Source: Chitinophaga tropicalis (lineage in GTDB: Bacteria; Bacteroidota; Bacteroidia; Chitinophagales; Chitinophagaceae). Taken from it: DNA of 64,000 nucleotides. A program made the translations under genes and the position numbers. This document shows, piece after piece, positions 45,101-53,500 of the stretch. Each line of letters opens with the position of its first letter. Within the stretch, counting starts at the first letter, position 1. The DNA lies in NCBI RefSeq assembly GCF_009758205.1, contig NZ_WRXN01000002.1, positions 124,001 through 188,000 of the forward strand, given 5' to 3'. The notes beneath the pieces were generated by a model that worked only from the letters and a program-made list of their open reading frames with translations, was not told where the DNA came from and made no database searches.

Positions 45101-47449
45101 ACCAGCGTGAACCTGACAGCATCTTCAACAACTGCTGGCACTACGTTTACATGGACAGGCAGGACAGCCGGTCAGAACCCGATCAGTGTCACTACACCGG
45201 GTAAATATTATGTGACAGCTACTTCAGCGAATGGTTGTACTAAGGGCGACAGTGTAACTGTAACCCAGAATATTACAGCGCCTAACCTGAGCATATCAAT
45301 ACCTGCGGTATTAACTTGCGCCGCCACCAGCGTGAACCTGACAGCATCTTCAACAACTGCTGGCACTACGTTTACATGGACAGGCAGGACAGCCGGTCAG
45401 AACCCGATCAGTGTCACTACACCGGGTAAATATTATGTGACAGCTACTTCAGCGAATGGTTGTACTAAGGGCGACAGTGTAACTGTAACCCAGAATATTA
45501 CAGCGCCTAACCTGAGCATAGCTACACCAGCGGTACTTACCTGCGCAACTACCAGCGTGAACCTGACAGCATCTTCAACAACTGCTGGCACCACCTTTAC
45601 CTGGACTGGCAGAACCGCAGGTCAGAACCCGATCACTGTAACAGCGGCTGGTAAATACTATGTAACCGCTACTTCAGGGAACGGTTGTATCAAACAGGAT
45701 AGCGTAACAGTATCTCAGGATATCACAACACCTAACCTGAGCATAGCTACACCTGCAACTCTTACCTGCGCAACCACCAGCGTGAACCTGACAGCATCTT
45801 CAACAACTGCTGGCACCACCTTCGCCTGGACAGGCAGAACCACAGGTCAGAACCCGATCAGCGTAACTACACCTGGTAAATACTATGTGACCGCTACTTC
45901 AGCGAACGGTTGTATTAAGAAGGATAGCGTAACAGTATCTCAGGACATTACAACACCTAACCTGAGCATAGCTACACCAGCAGTATTAACCTGTAATACC
46001 ACCAGCGTTGATCTGACAGCATCAACAACAACAGGAAGTACGACAATTACCTGGACGGGTAGGACAGAAGGACAGAACACCATAAGCATAAGCGCTCCTG
46101 GCAAATACTATGTAACAGCTACTTCAGCAAACGGTTGTATTAAAAAGGATAGCGTGACTGTTACCCAGGATATAACTACACCTGATCTCAGCATAGCCAC
46201 ACCACCGGTATTAACCTGTAATACAACCAACTTCGATCTGAAAGCCTCTTCAGCAACAGCAGGTACAACATTCACCTGGACAGGAAGACCTGCAGGTCAG
46301 AACCCGATCAATGTAACTACCTACGGTAAATACTATGTGACAGCTACTGCTCCGAATGGTTGTATTAAGAAAGACAGCGTGACAGTAACACAGAATGTGA
46401 CATCACCAGCTAATGTACAGGTAGAGAACAACGGTCCTCTGAATTGTAACAGGACAATGGTAACGTTGAAAGGCAGCTCTACTACGTCAACAGTTGCATA
46501 TGAATGGACATATCCTGACGGTACCAAAACTAATACCGCTCAGATCAATACTGACAAAAAAGGTACCTACCAGTTAAAAGTGACCAATACTGCAAATGGT
46601 TGTAGTGTCAATACCTCAACAACCGTTTTACAGGATATCACAGCACCAGCCAATGTTCAGATTACCAGCGATGGTCCGCTCACATGCGCAACTACAATAG
46701 TGACCCTGGCGGGAAGCTCTAATGCTGCAAACGCAAGCTATATCTGGACCGGGCCGGGCTTCAGCGAGAACTCACCTACCGTTTTTGTTGACAAACCAGG
46801 TATATATACACTGTCAGTTACAGATCCGAATAACGGCTGCGTTGTCCGCACACAAACAGAAGTAAAGAAAAATATAACTCCTCCGGAAGCTGTGATCAAC
46901 GTTCCATCAACAATTGTAGAACCATTCACGGCAGATTTTATCAGCGCACAGATAGTAAACAATGCCACTTACAGGTGGACATTAAACTCATCTGATAACA
47001 GCTGGATGATCCTCGACGGAGAACAATCTTCAACACTGATGTACCAGTCCGGTAACCCCGGCGGAACAGGAACCATTCAACTGACTGTCACTGACAGAGG
47101 CAATGGCTGCGAAAGTTCAGCTCAGGTTACACTGTCAGCTACAGCACCTACGCTAGGCGCAAGTATGCCGGCAGAAGAAACCACGGTAATGGAATATAAC
47201 GCATATCCAAATCCGTTCACAGACAGGGCAACCATCACATTTAAAGCGCCGGTAAGTGGAAAAGTGACAGTAGAGCTTTATGCAGGCACGAATGGAAGCC
47301 GGGAAAGGATACTGTTCAATGAACAGGCCTCTGCCGGACGATCATACAAAGTAACACTCAACGCCGTCGATCTTCCCGCAGGTATGCATATCTGCGTGAT
47401 CAGGGCCAATGGAAAAGTATATACCCGTAAAATGATACTGGTAAGATAG
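36149..47449 (+). CDS. giant T9SS cargo protein with Ig-like repeats (type A sorting domain)
   Basis: 3,766 residues, likely a cell-surface or released adhesin. The TTG at 36149 gives a good signal peptide (MKTSLTKGCAHVMRLVIALL); an ATG at 36185 is an alternative. Residues about 36-1500 hold five jelly-roll-like modules (WLEDFTLANGTT...) at about 316-residue intervals, each followed by Ig/PKD-like domains. Residues 1620-3419 are 24 tandem 75-residue Ig-like repeats. Two or three further Ig/PKD-like domains follow, and the C-terminus from about 3,681 (AYPNPFTDRATITF ... GKVYTRKMILVR) is a type A T9SS sorting domain. Each 75-residue unit has two Cys (LTC and NGC) suited to a disulfide. Ser/Thr content is very high. 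Confidence 0.9.
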   Translation: MKTSLTKGCAHVMRLVIALLLLSGSKVLATPECPIITARFPFADGTTADASSTGWYLDASKIASTGYFAVKSNRLHAQELGGEGIWYSRVFSTSGYTDWQFAVKISSEGDMNTSEYVKIYYKVNGGAETLLTQRTGNFGTIDFTSPLLNGNNIQIIVKIYNYNNGGSQTSKYYIEEYRVFKEKGPCAGTIPVTATAANGGTLTCTNGSTTLSASSTATNVSYSWTGPGNFTSNAQNPVVSTAGTYTVVATNSSGSGSATVTVTENKTKPDLSATGGTLACGSSVTLSASSSVPNVSYSWTGPGNFTSSDKNPVVSTAGTYAVTITNPANGCTNSTSVSVTSGTAAPTDTWVEDFSLANGTTTDNGTTAWSVQYPSGSLFSVNNNIFRASGTGTTTPAVWTSGTISISGKTNVNISAGIRSAITGDAVMNGEDGTYGDYIRFYYKLNGGSEVLFAEKKGTINNHSTSLTGVSVAGLSGNTLQIIIKVKVTGSDEFYYVDNIKVTAVDPSLTLATAVSGPVTCTSGAQITVTPSAAVASYSWTGPNGFTSTLQNPVVTAAGQYVVTATTSGGCTVSVPVTVTENKAVPDLQATGGVLGCATSVVLNASSSVANAQYSWTGPDNFSSTSKNPSVNTIGTYIVTVKDPANGCTNSASVSVTSGTGTVANTWLEDFTLANGTTVDNGTTAWSVQYPSGALFSVNSNIFRASGTGTTTPAVWTSGVISIAGKTNVSISAGARSSVTGDAVMNNDDSSIGDYIRFYYKLNGGPEVLFAEKKGTINNHSSSLTGVSVSGLSGVSLQIVVRIKVTGTDEFYYFDNMKVTAVDSALTLTTAVGGPVTCASGTQIIVTPSTSVTSYSWTGPNGFTSTLQNPVVTAGGQYIVTATSSGGCTVSVPVTVTEDKAIPDLTATGGTIGCSSAATLNASSSVPDAEYSWTGPGGFTSTVKDPSVNTVGTYTVTVRNPANGCTASATAQVTTVSVAPATFWLEDFTLANGTTADNGATSWSLTSTGSGTASVQSNEFKVSYSGAGEARWASGVIDISGKKDVVISAFLKSQTASTNDAFEPDDYIRVYYKLNGGAEVLVFEDMAGIGTTTNGTASTTFNSNAINGSTLQVVIRARNSDPTERYYFDDVKLTGAANTSGNMTATASVNGTLSCSITSVQLSGSSNTSGVTYKWTGPNGFSSGAQNPLVTAGGAYILTVTNNTGCTANATVTVIQDITAPDVSITASGSLSCNTTGVTLTAASNTANVAFTWTGKPAGQNPISVTAPGKYYVTATAANGCSKLDSITVNQSTGGSGSTPTAFWLEDFTLANGTTVDNGATSWTLESNGSGTASVQNNEFKVSYSTPVEARWASGVIDISGKKDVVISADLRSETPGNDQFESDDYINVYYKLNGGPEVLIYDDVAGIGESISGTALISFSSTAINGNTLQVVVRARNSNTTERYYFDNVKLTGADNVSNNSLIATASVSDTIRCKTPSVQLLGNANAVGVEYSWTGPSDFSSNLQNPATTTPGTYTLTVTAPSGCIANATVTVIEDKAAPGVSVSASGPITCAAPSVVITGVSAVDGVTYSWEGTNNFTSVLQSPSVSIPGLYILTVRNPKNGCVSEGRVTVQQDIAVPNLTVAAPAVLNCNTTSVNLTASTTTANTTITWTGRTAGQNQISVTAPGKYYVTATSANGCTKRDSVTVTQDVVAPNLTVAAPATLTCTTTSVELTASSTTPGTSFTWTSRPDGLNPVSVNAPGKYYVTATSANGCQKTDSVIVTQNVTIPNLSIATPLTLTCAATSVNLTASSTTAGTTFTWTGRTAGQNPISVTAPGKYYVTATSTNGCIKVDSVTVSQDIAIPNLSISIPAVLTCNATSVNLTASSTTAGTTFTWTGRTAGQNPINVTAPGKYYVTATSANGCIKVDSVTVTQNINVPNLTIATPSTLTCAAISVNLTASSTTAGTTFTWTGRTAGQNPISVTAPGKYYVTATSTNGCIKVDSVTVSQDIAIPNLSISIPAVLTCNATSVNLTASSTTAGTTFTWTGRTAGQNPISVTAPGKYYVTATSANGCIKVDSVTVTQSVNVPNLTIATPAVLTCATTSVNLTASSTTAGTTFTWTGRTAGQNPISVTAPGKYYVTATSANGCIKVDSVTVTQSVDVPNLSIATPAVLTCATTSVNLTASSTTAGTTFAWTGRTAGQNPINVTAPGKYYVTATSANGCIKVDSVTVTQNINVPDLTIATPAVLTCATTSVNLTASSTTAGTTFTWTGRTAGQNPISVTTPGKYYVTATSANGCIKQDSVTVSQDITIPNLSIATPATLTCATTSVNLTASSTTAGTTFTWTGRTAGQNPISVTTPGKYYVTATSANGCTKVDSVTVTQNITAPNLSIATPATLTCATTSVNLTASSTTAGTTFTWTGRTAGQNPISVTAPGKYYVTATSANGCIKVDSVTVTQSVDVPNLNIATPAVLTCATTSVNLTASSTTAGTTFAWTGRTAGQNPINVTAPGKYYVTATSANGCIKVDSVTVTQSVDVPNLSIATPAVLTCATTSVNLTASSTTAGTTFTWTGRTAGQNPISVTTPGKYYVTATSANGCIKVDSVTVTQSVDVPNLSIATPAVLTCATTSVNLTASSTTAGTTFTWTGRTAGQNPISVSAPGKYYVTATSANGCIKVDSVTVTQSVDIPNLTISTPAVLTCATTSVNLTASSTTAGTTFTWTGRTAGQNPINVTTPGKYYVTATSANGCIKVDSVTVTQNINVPNLTIATPAVLTCATTSVNLTASSTTAGTTFTWTGRTAGQNPISVTAPGKYYVTATSANGCIKVDSVTVTQSVDVPNLSIATPAVLTCATTSVNLTASSTTAGTTFTWTGRTAGQNPISVTAPGKYYVTATSANGCIKQDSVTVSQDITTPNLSIATPATLTCATTSVNLTASSTTAGTTFTWTGRTTGQNPISVTTPGKYYVTATSANGCIKQDSVTVSQDITTPNLSISIPAVLTCAATSVNLTASSTTAGTTFTWTGRTAGQNPISVTTPGKYYVTATSANGCTKGDSVTVTQNITAPNLSISIPAVLTCAATSVNLTASSTTAGTTFTWTGRTAGQNPISVTTPGKYYVTATSANGCTKGDSVTVTQNITAPNLSIATPAVLTCATTSVNLTASSTTAGTTFTWTGRTAGQNPITVTAAGKYYVTATSGNGCIKQDSVTVSQDITTPNLSIATPATLTCATTSVNLTASSTTAGTTFAWTGRTTGQNPISVTTPGKYYVTATSANGCIKKDSVTVSQDITTPNLSIATPAVLTCNTTSVDLTASTTTGSTTITWTGRTEGQNTISISAPGKYYVTATSANGCIKKDSVTVTQDITTPDLSIATPPVLTCNTTNFDLKASSATAGTTFTWTGRPAGQNPINVTTYGKYYVTATAPNGCIKKDSVTVTQNVTSPANVQVENNGPLNCNRTMVTLKGSSTTSTVAYEWTYPDGTKTNTAQINTDKKGTYQLKVTNTANGCSVNTSTTVLQDITAPANVQITSDGPLTCATTIVTLAGSSNAANASYIWTGPGFSENSPTVFVDKPGIYTLSVTDPNNGCVVRTQTEVKKNITPPEAVINVPSTIVEPFTADFISAQIVNNATYRWTLNSSDNSWMILDGEQSSTLMYQSGNPGGTGTIQLTVTDRGNGCESSAQVTLSATAPTLGASMPAEETTVMEYNAYPNPFTDRATITFKAPVSGKVTVELYAGTNGSRERILFNEQASAGRSYKVTLNAVDLPAGMHICVIRANGKVYTRKMILVR
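36253..41005 (+). repeat. five jelly-roll/Ig super-units in the giant protein
   Basis: A module of about 160 residues, with motifs such as WLEDFTLANGTTVDNG, YIRFYYKLNGG and YYFDNVKLTGA, starts near 36253, 37197, 38148, 39094 and 40054. The spacings are 944, 951, 946 and 960 bp. Between modules lie pairs of Ig-like domains with SYSWTGP...NPVV. The first module is the most diverged. The fold is judged from the strand pattern only; lectin or carbohydrate-binding function is possible. Confidence 0.75.
41006..46405 (+). repeat. 24 tandem repeats of exactly 225 bp
   Basis: Units start at 41006 and then every 225 bp to 46181, without a single insertion or deletion, each coding 75 residues (PNLSIATPAVLTC ... 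NGCIKVDSVTVTQ). The outer units (1, 2, 23, 24) are the most diverged and the inner ones are nearly identical. Units at 45056 and 45281 look the same base for base. Bases about 41505-41740 recur at 41955-42190, two units later. Confidence 0.95.
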
Positions 47450-47474
47450 TTTCCGGAACATAATTATTCACTAA

Positions 47475-47514
47475 GCACTCTGAAGCTCTCTTTGCAAGGG
47501 ACGCTTCAGGGTGC
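47475..47514 (+). terminator. hairpin after the first giant gene
   Basis: GCACTCTGAAGC (47475-47486) pairs with GCTTCAGGGTGC (47503-47514), twelve pairs with one wobble and a 16-base loop. The following T-tract is poor, so termination may be partial. Confidence 0.6.
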
Positions 47515-47597
47515 TTCTGAATATCATTCTGAACCTGTGTTTTTCACGTTGTAGAAAATATCATCGATGTATTGTAAGCATTAATTACAGTTATCCT

Positions 47598-50500
47598 ATG
47601 AACCACAAAAAGTCTTTACCTACGCCTGCACACCACAATCCCTCCCTCGGAAAGTGGTTTGACCTGTTTGTACTCCTGTTCTTATGTACTCTCCTTTTAG
47701 CTATAAACCGCCGGGCCGAGGGCAGCAGAATGGCGGATGGCGTGATCATCCTGGAGCTGGCACGCGCAACAGAAGGAGGAGGGAATGGTATTGTAACCTT
47801 CAGACTGGAAAACGGCGCCACAGCCCCCAGCGATATTACAATAACATATACGATCAATGCCACGGCAGCCAACCCTGCAGTGAACGGAGTGGATTACCAG
47901 ACATTATCCGGCACAGCAACCATTGCAGCCGGAACGAATGAAGCACAGGTGATCATCACACCCATAGACGATATTCTGATAGAAGGTGATGAGAATATTG
48001 AATTTACCCTGATATCAGCACTCGACCAGGGCGGTCTCAGTTACCTTACCCCACAGAGAGGACTTGTAACTACCTTAGTAGATAACGATAACAGGATCAG
48101 TATTACCAAAGTGAACAATGGTAAGGAATTAGGCAACGGCAATGCCAGCGATGGCGCTTATCTCATAAAATTGCCGGGTAACCTCACATTTAACGAAGAT
48201 ATTCCTGTTAAGTATCTTATTACCGGTGGTACAACAGCAAGCGGGGGAGCAGGTACAACATTCGACTACGATAACAGCAACCTGACAGGGACGATAATAT
48301 TACCCGCCAACACCAACAGTATACAGTTACCATTGAAAGTAAACGATGATAAACTGGTAGAGGTCAATGAAAACGTAGAGCTGACAATACAGGATAATAT
48401 GCTGTCGGCCGTGACAAACATCCGCTTCTCATTCGATCCCTTGCAGAAAAGCGCTATTGTGACGATCGAAGATGATGACGTCAATATTCCAATAGGCGTT
48501 GTCGCTACAAAGGATGGTGCAGAACCGGGAGGGGGTACAAATGACGGAAGTATCACTGTCGGCTGGCCTGACGGATTTACTTCAACTACGGGTATCGTAA
48601 TAAGATATACTATAAGTGGTACAGCAATAATTAATACAGACTATAGAATAAGCCCGGTATCACCTACACAAGCCATTATTTCGCCGGGTACCAGTAATAT
48701 AAAAATACCTATTGCTGTAATTGACGATAATATCGTAGAAGGTACCGAAACAGTGGTCCTGAATATTACGGGAATTTCATTTGGTGGCGGACCAACATCA
48801 CCTACAGGAACCAACCAGGCTACCGTAAATATTGCTGATAACGACGTAAAATCTTCTGTACAATGGAAAAGCGCCAGCTACACCGGCACCGGTACAGGAG
48901 GCGCTGTAAAAGCGGGAGAACTGATCACTTATACCATTCACGTACGCAATACCGGGAACGTCATTCTCACAAATACAAAGATCACTGATGTTATTCCTGC
49001 CAATACACAGTTTGTAAGTGCCGATGGAGGTATAGTGCCGGATGCCGGCGGCCGGCTGACCTGGACAATTCCCAGCATAGCCGTGAACGCAAATAATGAA
49101 ATGCGCAGTTTTACCGTTCGCGTTGTAAATGATCTGACTACCGTAAGTAATATCACTAACACAGCTGATGTAGATAACGGAGATGGTACCGGTGATCATC
49201 CCACCACACCGCCGGACCCTAACAATCCAAATGATCCTCATCCCAATCCTGTTCCCAATACACCGTCCACAGATATTCCTGTAGATAACGGCGGCAAACA
49301 TTCCGCCAACTGGAAAAGTGCCAGCTATACCGGCACAGGAACAGGAGGGAAGCTAAAACCGGGTGACCAGATCACCTACACTGTTCACGTTCGCAATACC
49401 GGCAACGTACGGCTGACAAACGTCATCATCTCAGACCAGCTACCCGCTTATACCGTATTCGTAAGTGCTGACGGAGGAATTACTCCTGACGCCAGCGGTA
49501 AACTGACCTGGACTATCACTGACATCCCGGTAGGATCAGCAGATGTAACCCGCAACTTTGTTGTAAGAGTAGCAGCTAACCTGACAGGTGCCACCAGCAT
49601 CACCAACACTGCCGATGTAGATAACGGAGATGGCACCGGTGGTCATCCCACCACATCACCCGATCCTAACAATCCAAACAATCCCCATCCCAATCCTACT
49701 CCCAATACACCATCTACAGATATCCCTATAGATAATGCCAAACGTTCCGTAAACTGGAAAAGCGCCAGCTACACCGGCACAGGTGCAAACGGTAAACTGA
49801 AAGCAGGAGATGAAATAGTTTACACCATTCATATCCGCAACACCGGTCACGTAGAGCTGGCTAACGTACAGATCAGCGACCAGCTTCCGGCAGCCACAAG
49901 TTTCATCAGCGCAGACGGAGGTATAGTACCTGACGGCACGGGCAAACTCACCTGGACTATCTCTACAATAGGGGTAGGTGCTGCAGACGTAACACGCAGT
50001 TTCCGCGTTCGTGTAGTAACAGACCTGACAGGTGTCACCAATATCATCAACACAGCAGATGTAGATAACGGAGACGGCACCGGTGGTCATCCCACCACAC
50101 CACCAGATCCCAACAATCCAAATGATCCTCATCCAAATCCTACTCCCAACACACCATCTACCGATATTCCTGTAGATAACGGAGGAAAGAAGTCAGCCAA
50201 CTGGAAAAGCGCAAGCTATACCGCTACAGGCACAGGAGGCAGAGTAAAACCGGGCGACCAGATCACCTATACCATCCACGTTCGCAATACCGGCAATGTC
50301 CGGCTGACAAACGTTACTATATCAGATCAACTACCTGCCTATACTGTATTCGTAAGCGCCGACGGCGGCATCGTGCCTGACGGTACCGGCAAACTAACCT
50401 GGACTATCACCGACATACCAGTAGGATCAGCAGATGTAACCCGCAGCTTTGTTGTGAGAGTGGCATCTAACCTGACAGGTGCCACCAGCATCACCAACAC

Positions 50501-53500
50501 TGCAGACGTAGATAACGGAGATGGCACCGGTGGTCATCCTACCACACCACCAGATCCGAACAATCCTAATAATCCTCATCCCAATCCTACTCCCAACACA
50601 CCATCTACCGATATCCCTGTAGATAATGCCAAACAGTCCCTGAACTGGAAAAGCGCAGCTTATACAGGTACGGGAACAGGTGGTAAGCTGAAAGCAGGAG
50701 ACGAGATCATCTATACCATCCATATTCGTAATACCGGCCCTGTTGAACTGACAAACGTGCAGATCGGAGACCAGCTGCCAGCAGCCACAAGTTTCATCAG
50801 TGCCGACGGAGGCATCGTTCCTGACGCCACTGGCAAACTGACCTGGACTATCGCCAGCATACCTGTAGGCAGTGCAGATGTACTACGCAGCTTCCGCGTT
50901 CGCGTAGTAACCGACCTGACAGGTGTTACCAGTATCGTCAACACAGCCGATGTCGATAACGGAGACGGCACCGGTGGCCATCCCACCACACCGCCGGACC
51001 CTAACAATCCAAATGATCCTCATCCCAATCCTGTTCCCAACACACCATCTACTGACATCCCTGTAGATAACGGTGGTAAACACTCGCTCAACTGGAAGAG
51101 CGCCAGCTATACCGCTACAGGAACAGGAGGTAAACTGAAACCCGGAGATCAGATCAGCTATACCATTCACGTCCGCAATACCGGCAACGTCCGGCTGACA
51201 AACGTCATCATCTCAGATCAGTTACCTGCCTATACCGTATTCGTAAGTGCAGACGGTGGCATCGTTCCTGACGGCACGGGCAAACTGACCTGGACTATCA
51301 CTGACATCCCGGTAGGATCAGCAGATGTAACCCGCAGCTTCGTAGTAAGGGTAGCAGCTAACCTGACAGGTGCCACCAGTATCACCAACACAGCCGATGT
51401 AGATAACGGAGACGGCACCGGTGGTCATCCCACCACACCACCGGATCCAAACAATCCGAATAATCCTCATCCAAATCCTACTCCCAATACACCATCTACA
51501 GATATCCCTGTAGATAATACAAAGCACTCCCTGAACTGGAAAAGTGCAGCTTATACCGGTACAGGCACCGGTGGCAGACTAAAAGCAGGAGATGAGATCA
51601 CTTATACAATCCATATCCGCAACACCGGCCCGGTAGAACTGACCAATGTGCAGATAGGAGATCAGCTTCCTGCAGCCACAAGTTTCATCAGCGCAGACGG
51701 AGGCATAACACCTGATGCCAGCGGTAAACTGACCTGGACTATCGCCAGTATACCAGTAGGCAGTGCAGATGTAGTACGCAGCTTCCGCGTTCGTGTAGTA
51801 ACCGACCTGACAGGTGTTACCAATATCGTTAACACAGCAGATGTCGATAACGGAGACGGCACGGGCGGCCATCCCACCACACCGCCAGACCCTAACAACC
51901 CGAACGATCCTCATCCAAATCCTACGCCCAACACACCATCTACCGATATTCCTGTAGATAACGGAGGAAAGCAGTCAGCCAACTGGAAAAGCGCTAGCTA
52001 TACCGGCTCAGGTACAAGTGGCAGAGTAAAACCGGGCGACCAGATCACCTATACCATCCACATTCGCAACACCGGCAACGTCAGACTGACAAACGTCATC
52101 ATCTCAGACCAGCTGCCTGCCTATACCGTATTCGTAAGCGCTGACGGAGGCATCGTGCCTGACGCAACCGGTAAACTGACCTGGACTATCACTGACATTC
52201 CAGTAGGATCTGCAGATGTTACCCGAAGCTTTGTTGTGACCGTTGCATCTAACCTGACAGGAGCTACCAGCATCGTCAATACAGCAGATGTAGATAATGG
52301 AAATGGCACAGGAGGTCATCCTACCACGCCACCAGATCCGGGCAACCCGAACAATCCTCATCCCAATCCTACTCCCAACACACCATCTACCGATATCCCT
52401 GTAGATAATGCCAAACAGTCCCTGAACTGGAAAAGCGCAGCTTATACAGGTACGGGCACCGGTGGCAGACTGAAAGCAGGAGATGAGATCATCTATACCA
52501 TCCATATTCGTAATACCGGCCCCGTTGAACTGACAAACGTACAGATCGGAGACCAGCTCCCTGTGGCTACAAGTTTCATCAGCGCCGACGGAGGCATCGT
52601 TCCTGACGCCACTGGCAAACTGACCTGGACTATCGCCAGCATACCGGTAGGCAGTGCAGATGTAGTACGCAGCTTCCGTGTAAGAGTGATTAATGACCTG
52701 ACAGGTGTTACCAATATCGTTAACACAGCTGATGTCGATAACGGAGACGGCACCGGTGGCCATCCCACCACACCACCTGATCCCAACAACCCAAATGATC
52801 CTCATCCGAATCCCGTTCCCAACACACCATCTACTGACATCCCTGTAGATAACGGTGGTAAACACTCGCTCAACTGGAAGAGCGCCAGCTATACCGCTAC
52901 AGGCACAGGAGGCAGAGTAAAACCGGGCGACCAGATCTCCTATACCATCCACATTCGCAACACCGGCAACGTACGGCTGACAAACGTCATCATCTCAGAC
53001 CAGCTACCCGCTTATACCGTATTCGTAAGCGCAGACGGTGGCATCGTTCCTGACGGCACGGGCAAACTCACCTGGACTATCACTGACATCCCGGTAGGAT
53101 CAGCAGATGTAACCCGCAGCTTCGTAGTAAGGGTAGCAGCTAACCTCACAGGTGCCACCAGCATCACCAACACTGCAGACGTAGATAACGGAGACGGTAC
53201 CGGTGGACATCCCACCACACCACCGGATCCAAACAATCCGAATAATCCTCATCCCAATCCTACTCCCAACACACCATCTACAGATATCCCTGTAGATAAC
53301 ATGAAGAAGTCAGTCAGCTGGAAAACAGCTGCTTACACCGGCACAGGTGCTAACGGTAAAGTGAAGGCCGGCGATGAAATAACTTATACCATCCATATCC
53401 GTAACACAGGTCACGTAGAATTAACCAATGTACAAACTGGTGACCAGCTGCCGGCGCCTACAAGTTTTGTAAGCGCAGATGAAGGTATTGTACCGGACGC

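Noticed and set aside
41006..46405. The 225-bp tandem array as a CRISPR or non-coding satellite
   Set aside because: It is one continuous reading frame with protein-level conservation, a signal peptide upstream and a T9SS domain downstream.
52104..52952. Long minus-strand open frames within the DUF11 repeat array
   Set aside because: They recur with each repeat as antisense shadows and have implausible composition; the plus-strand protein is unambiguous.
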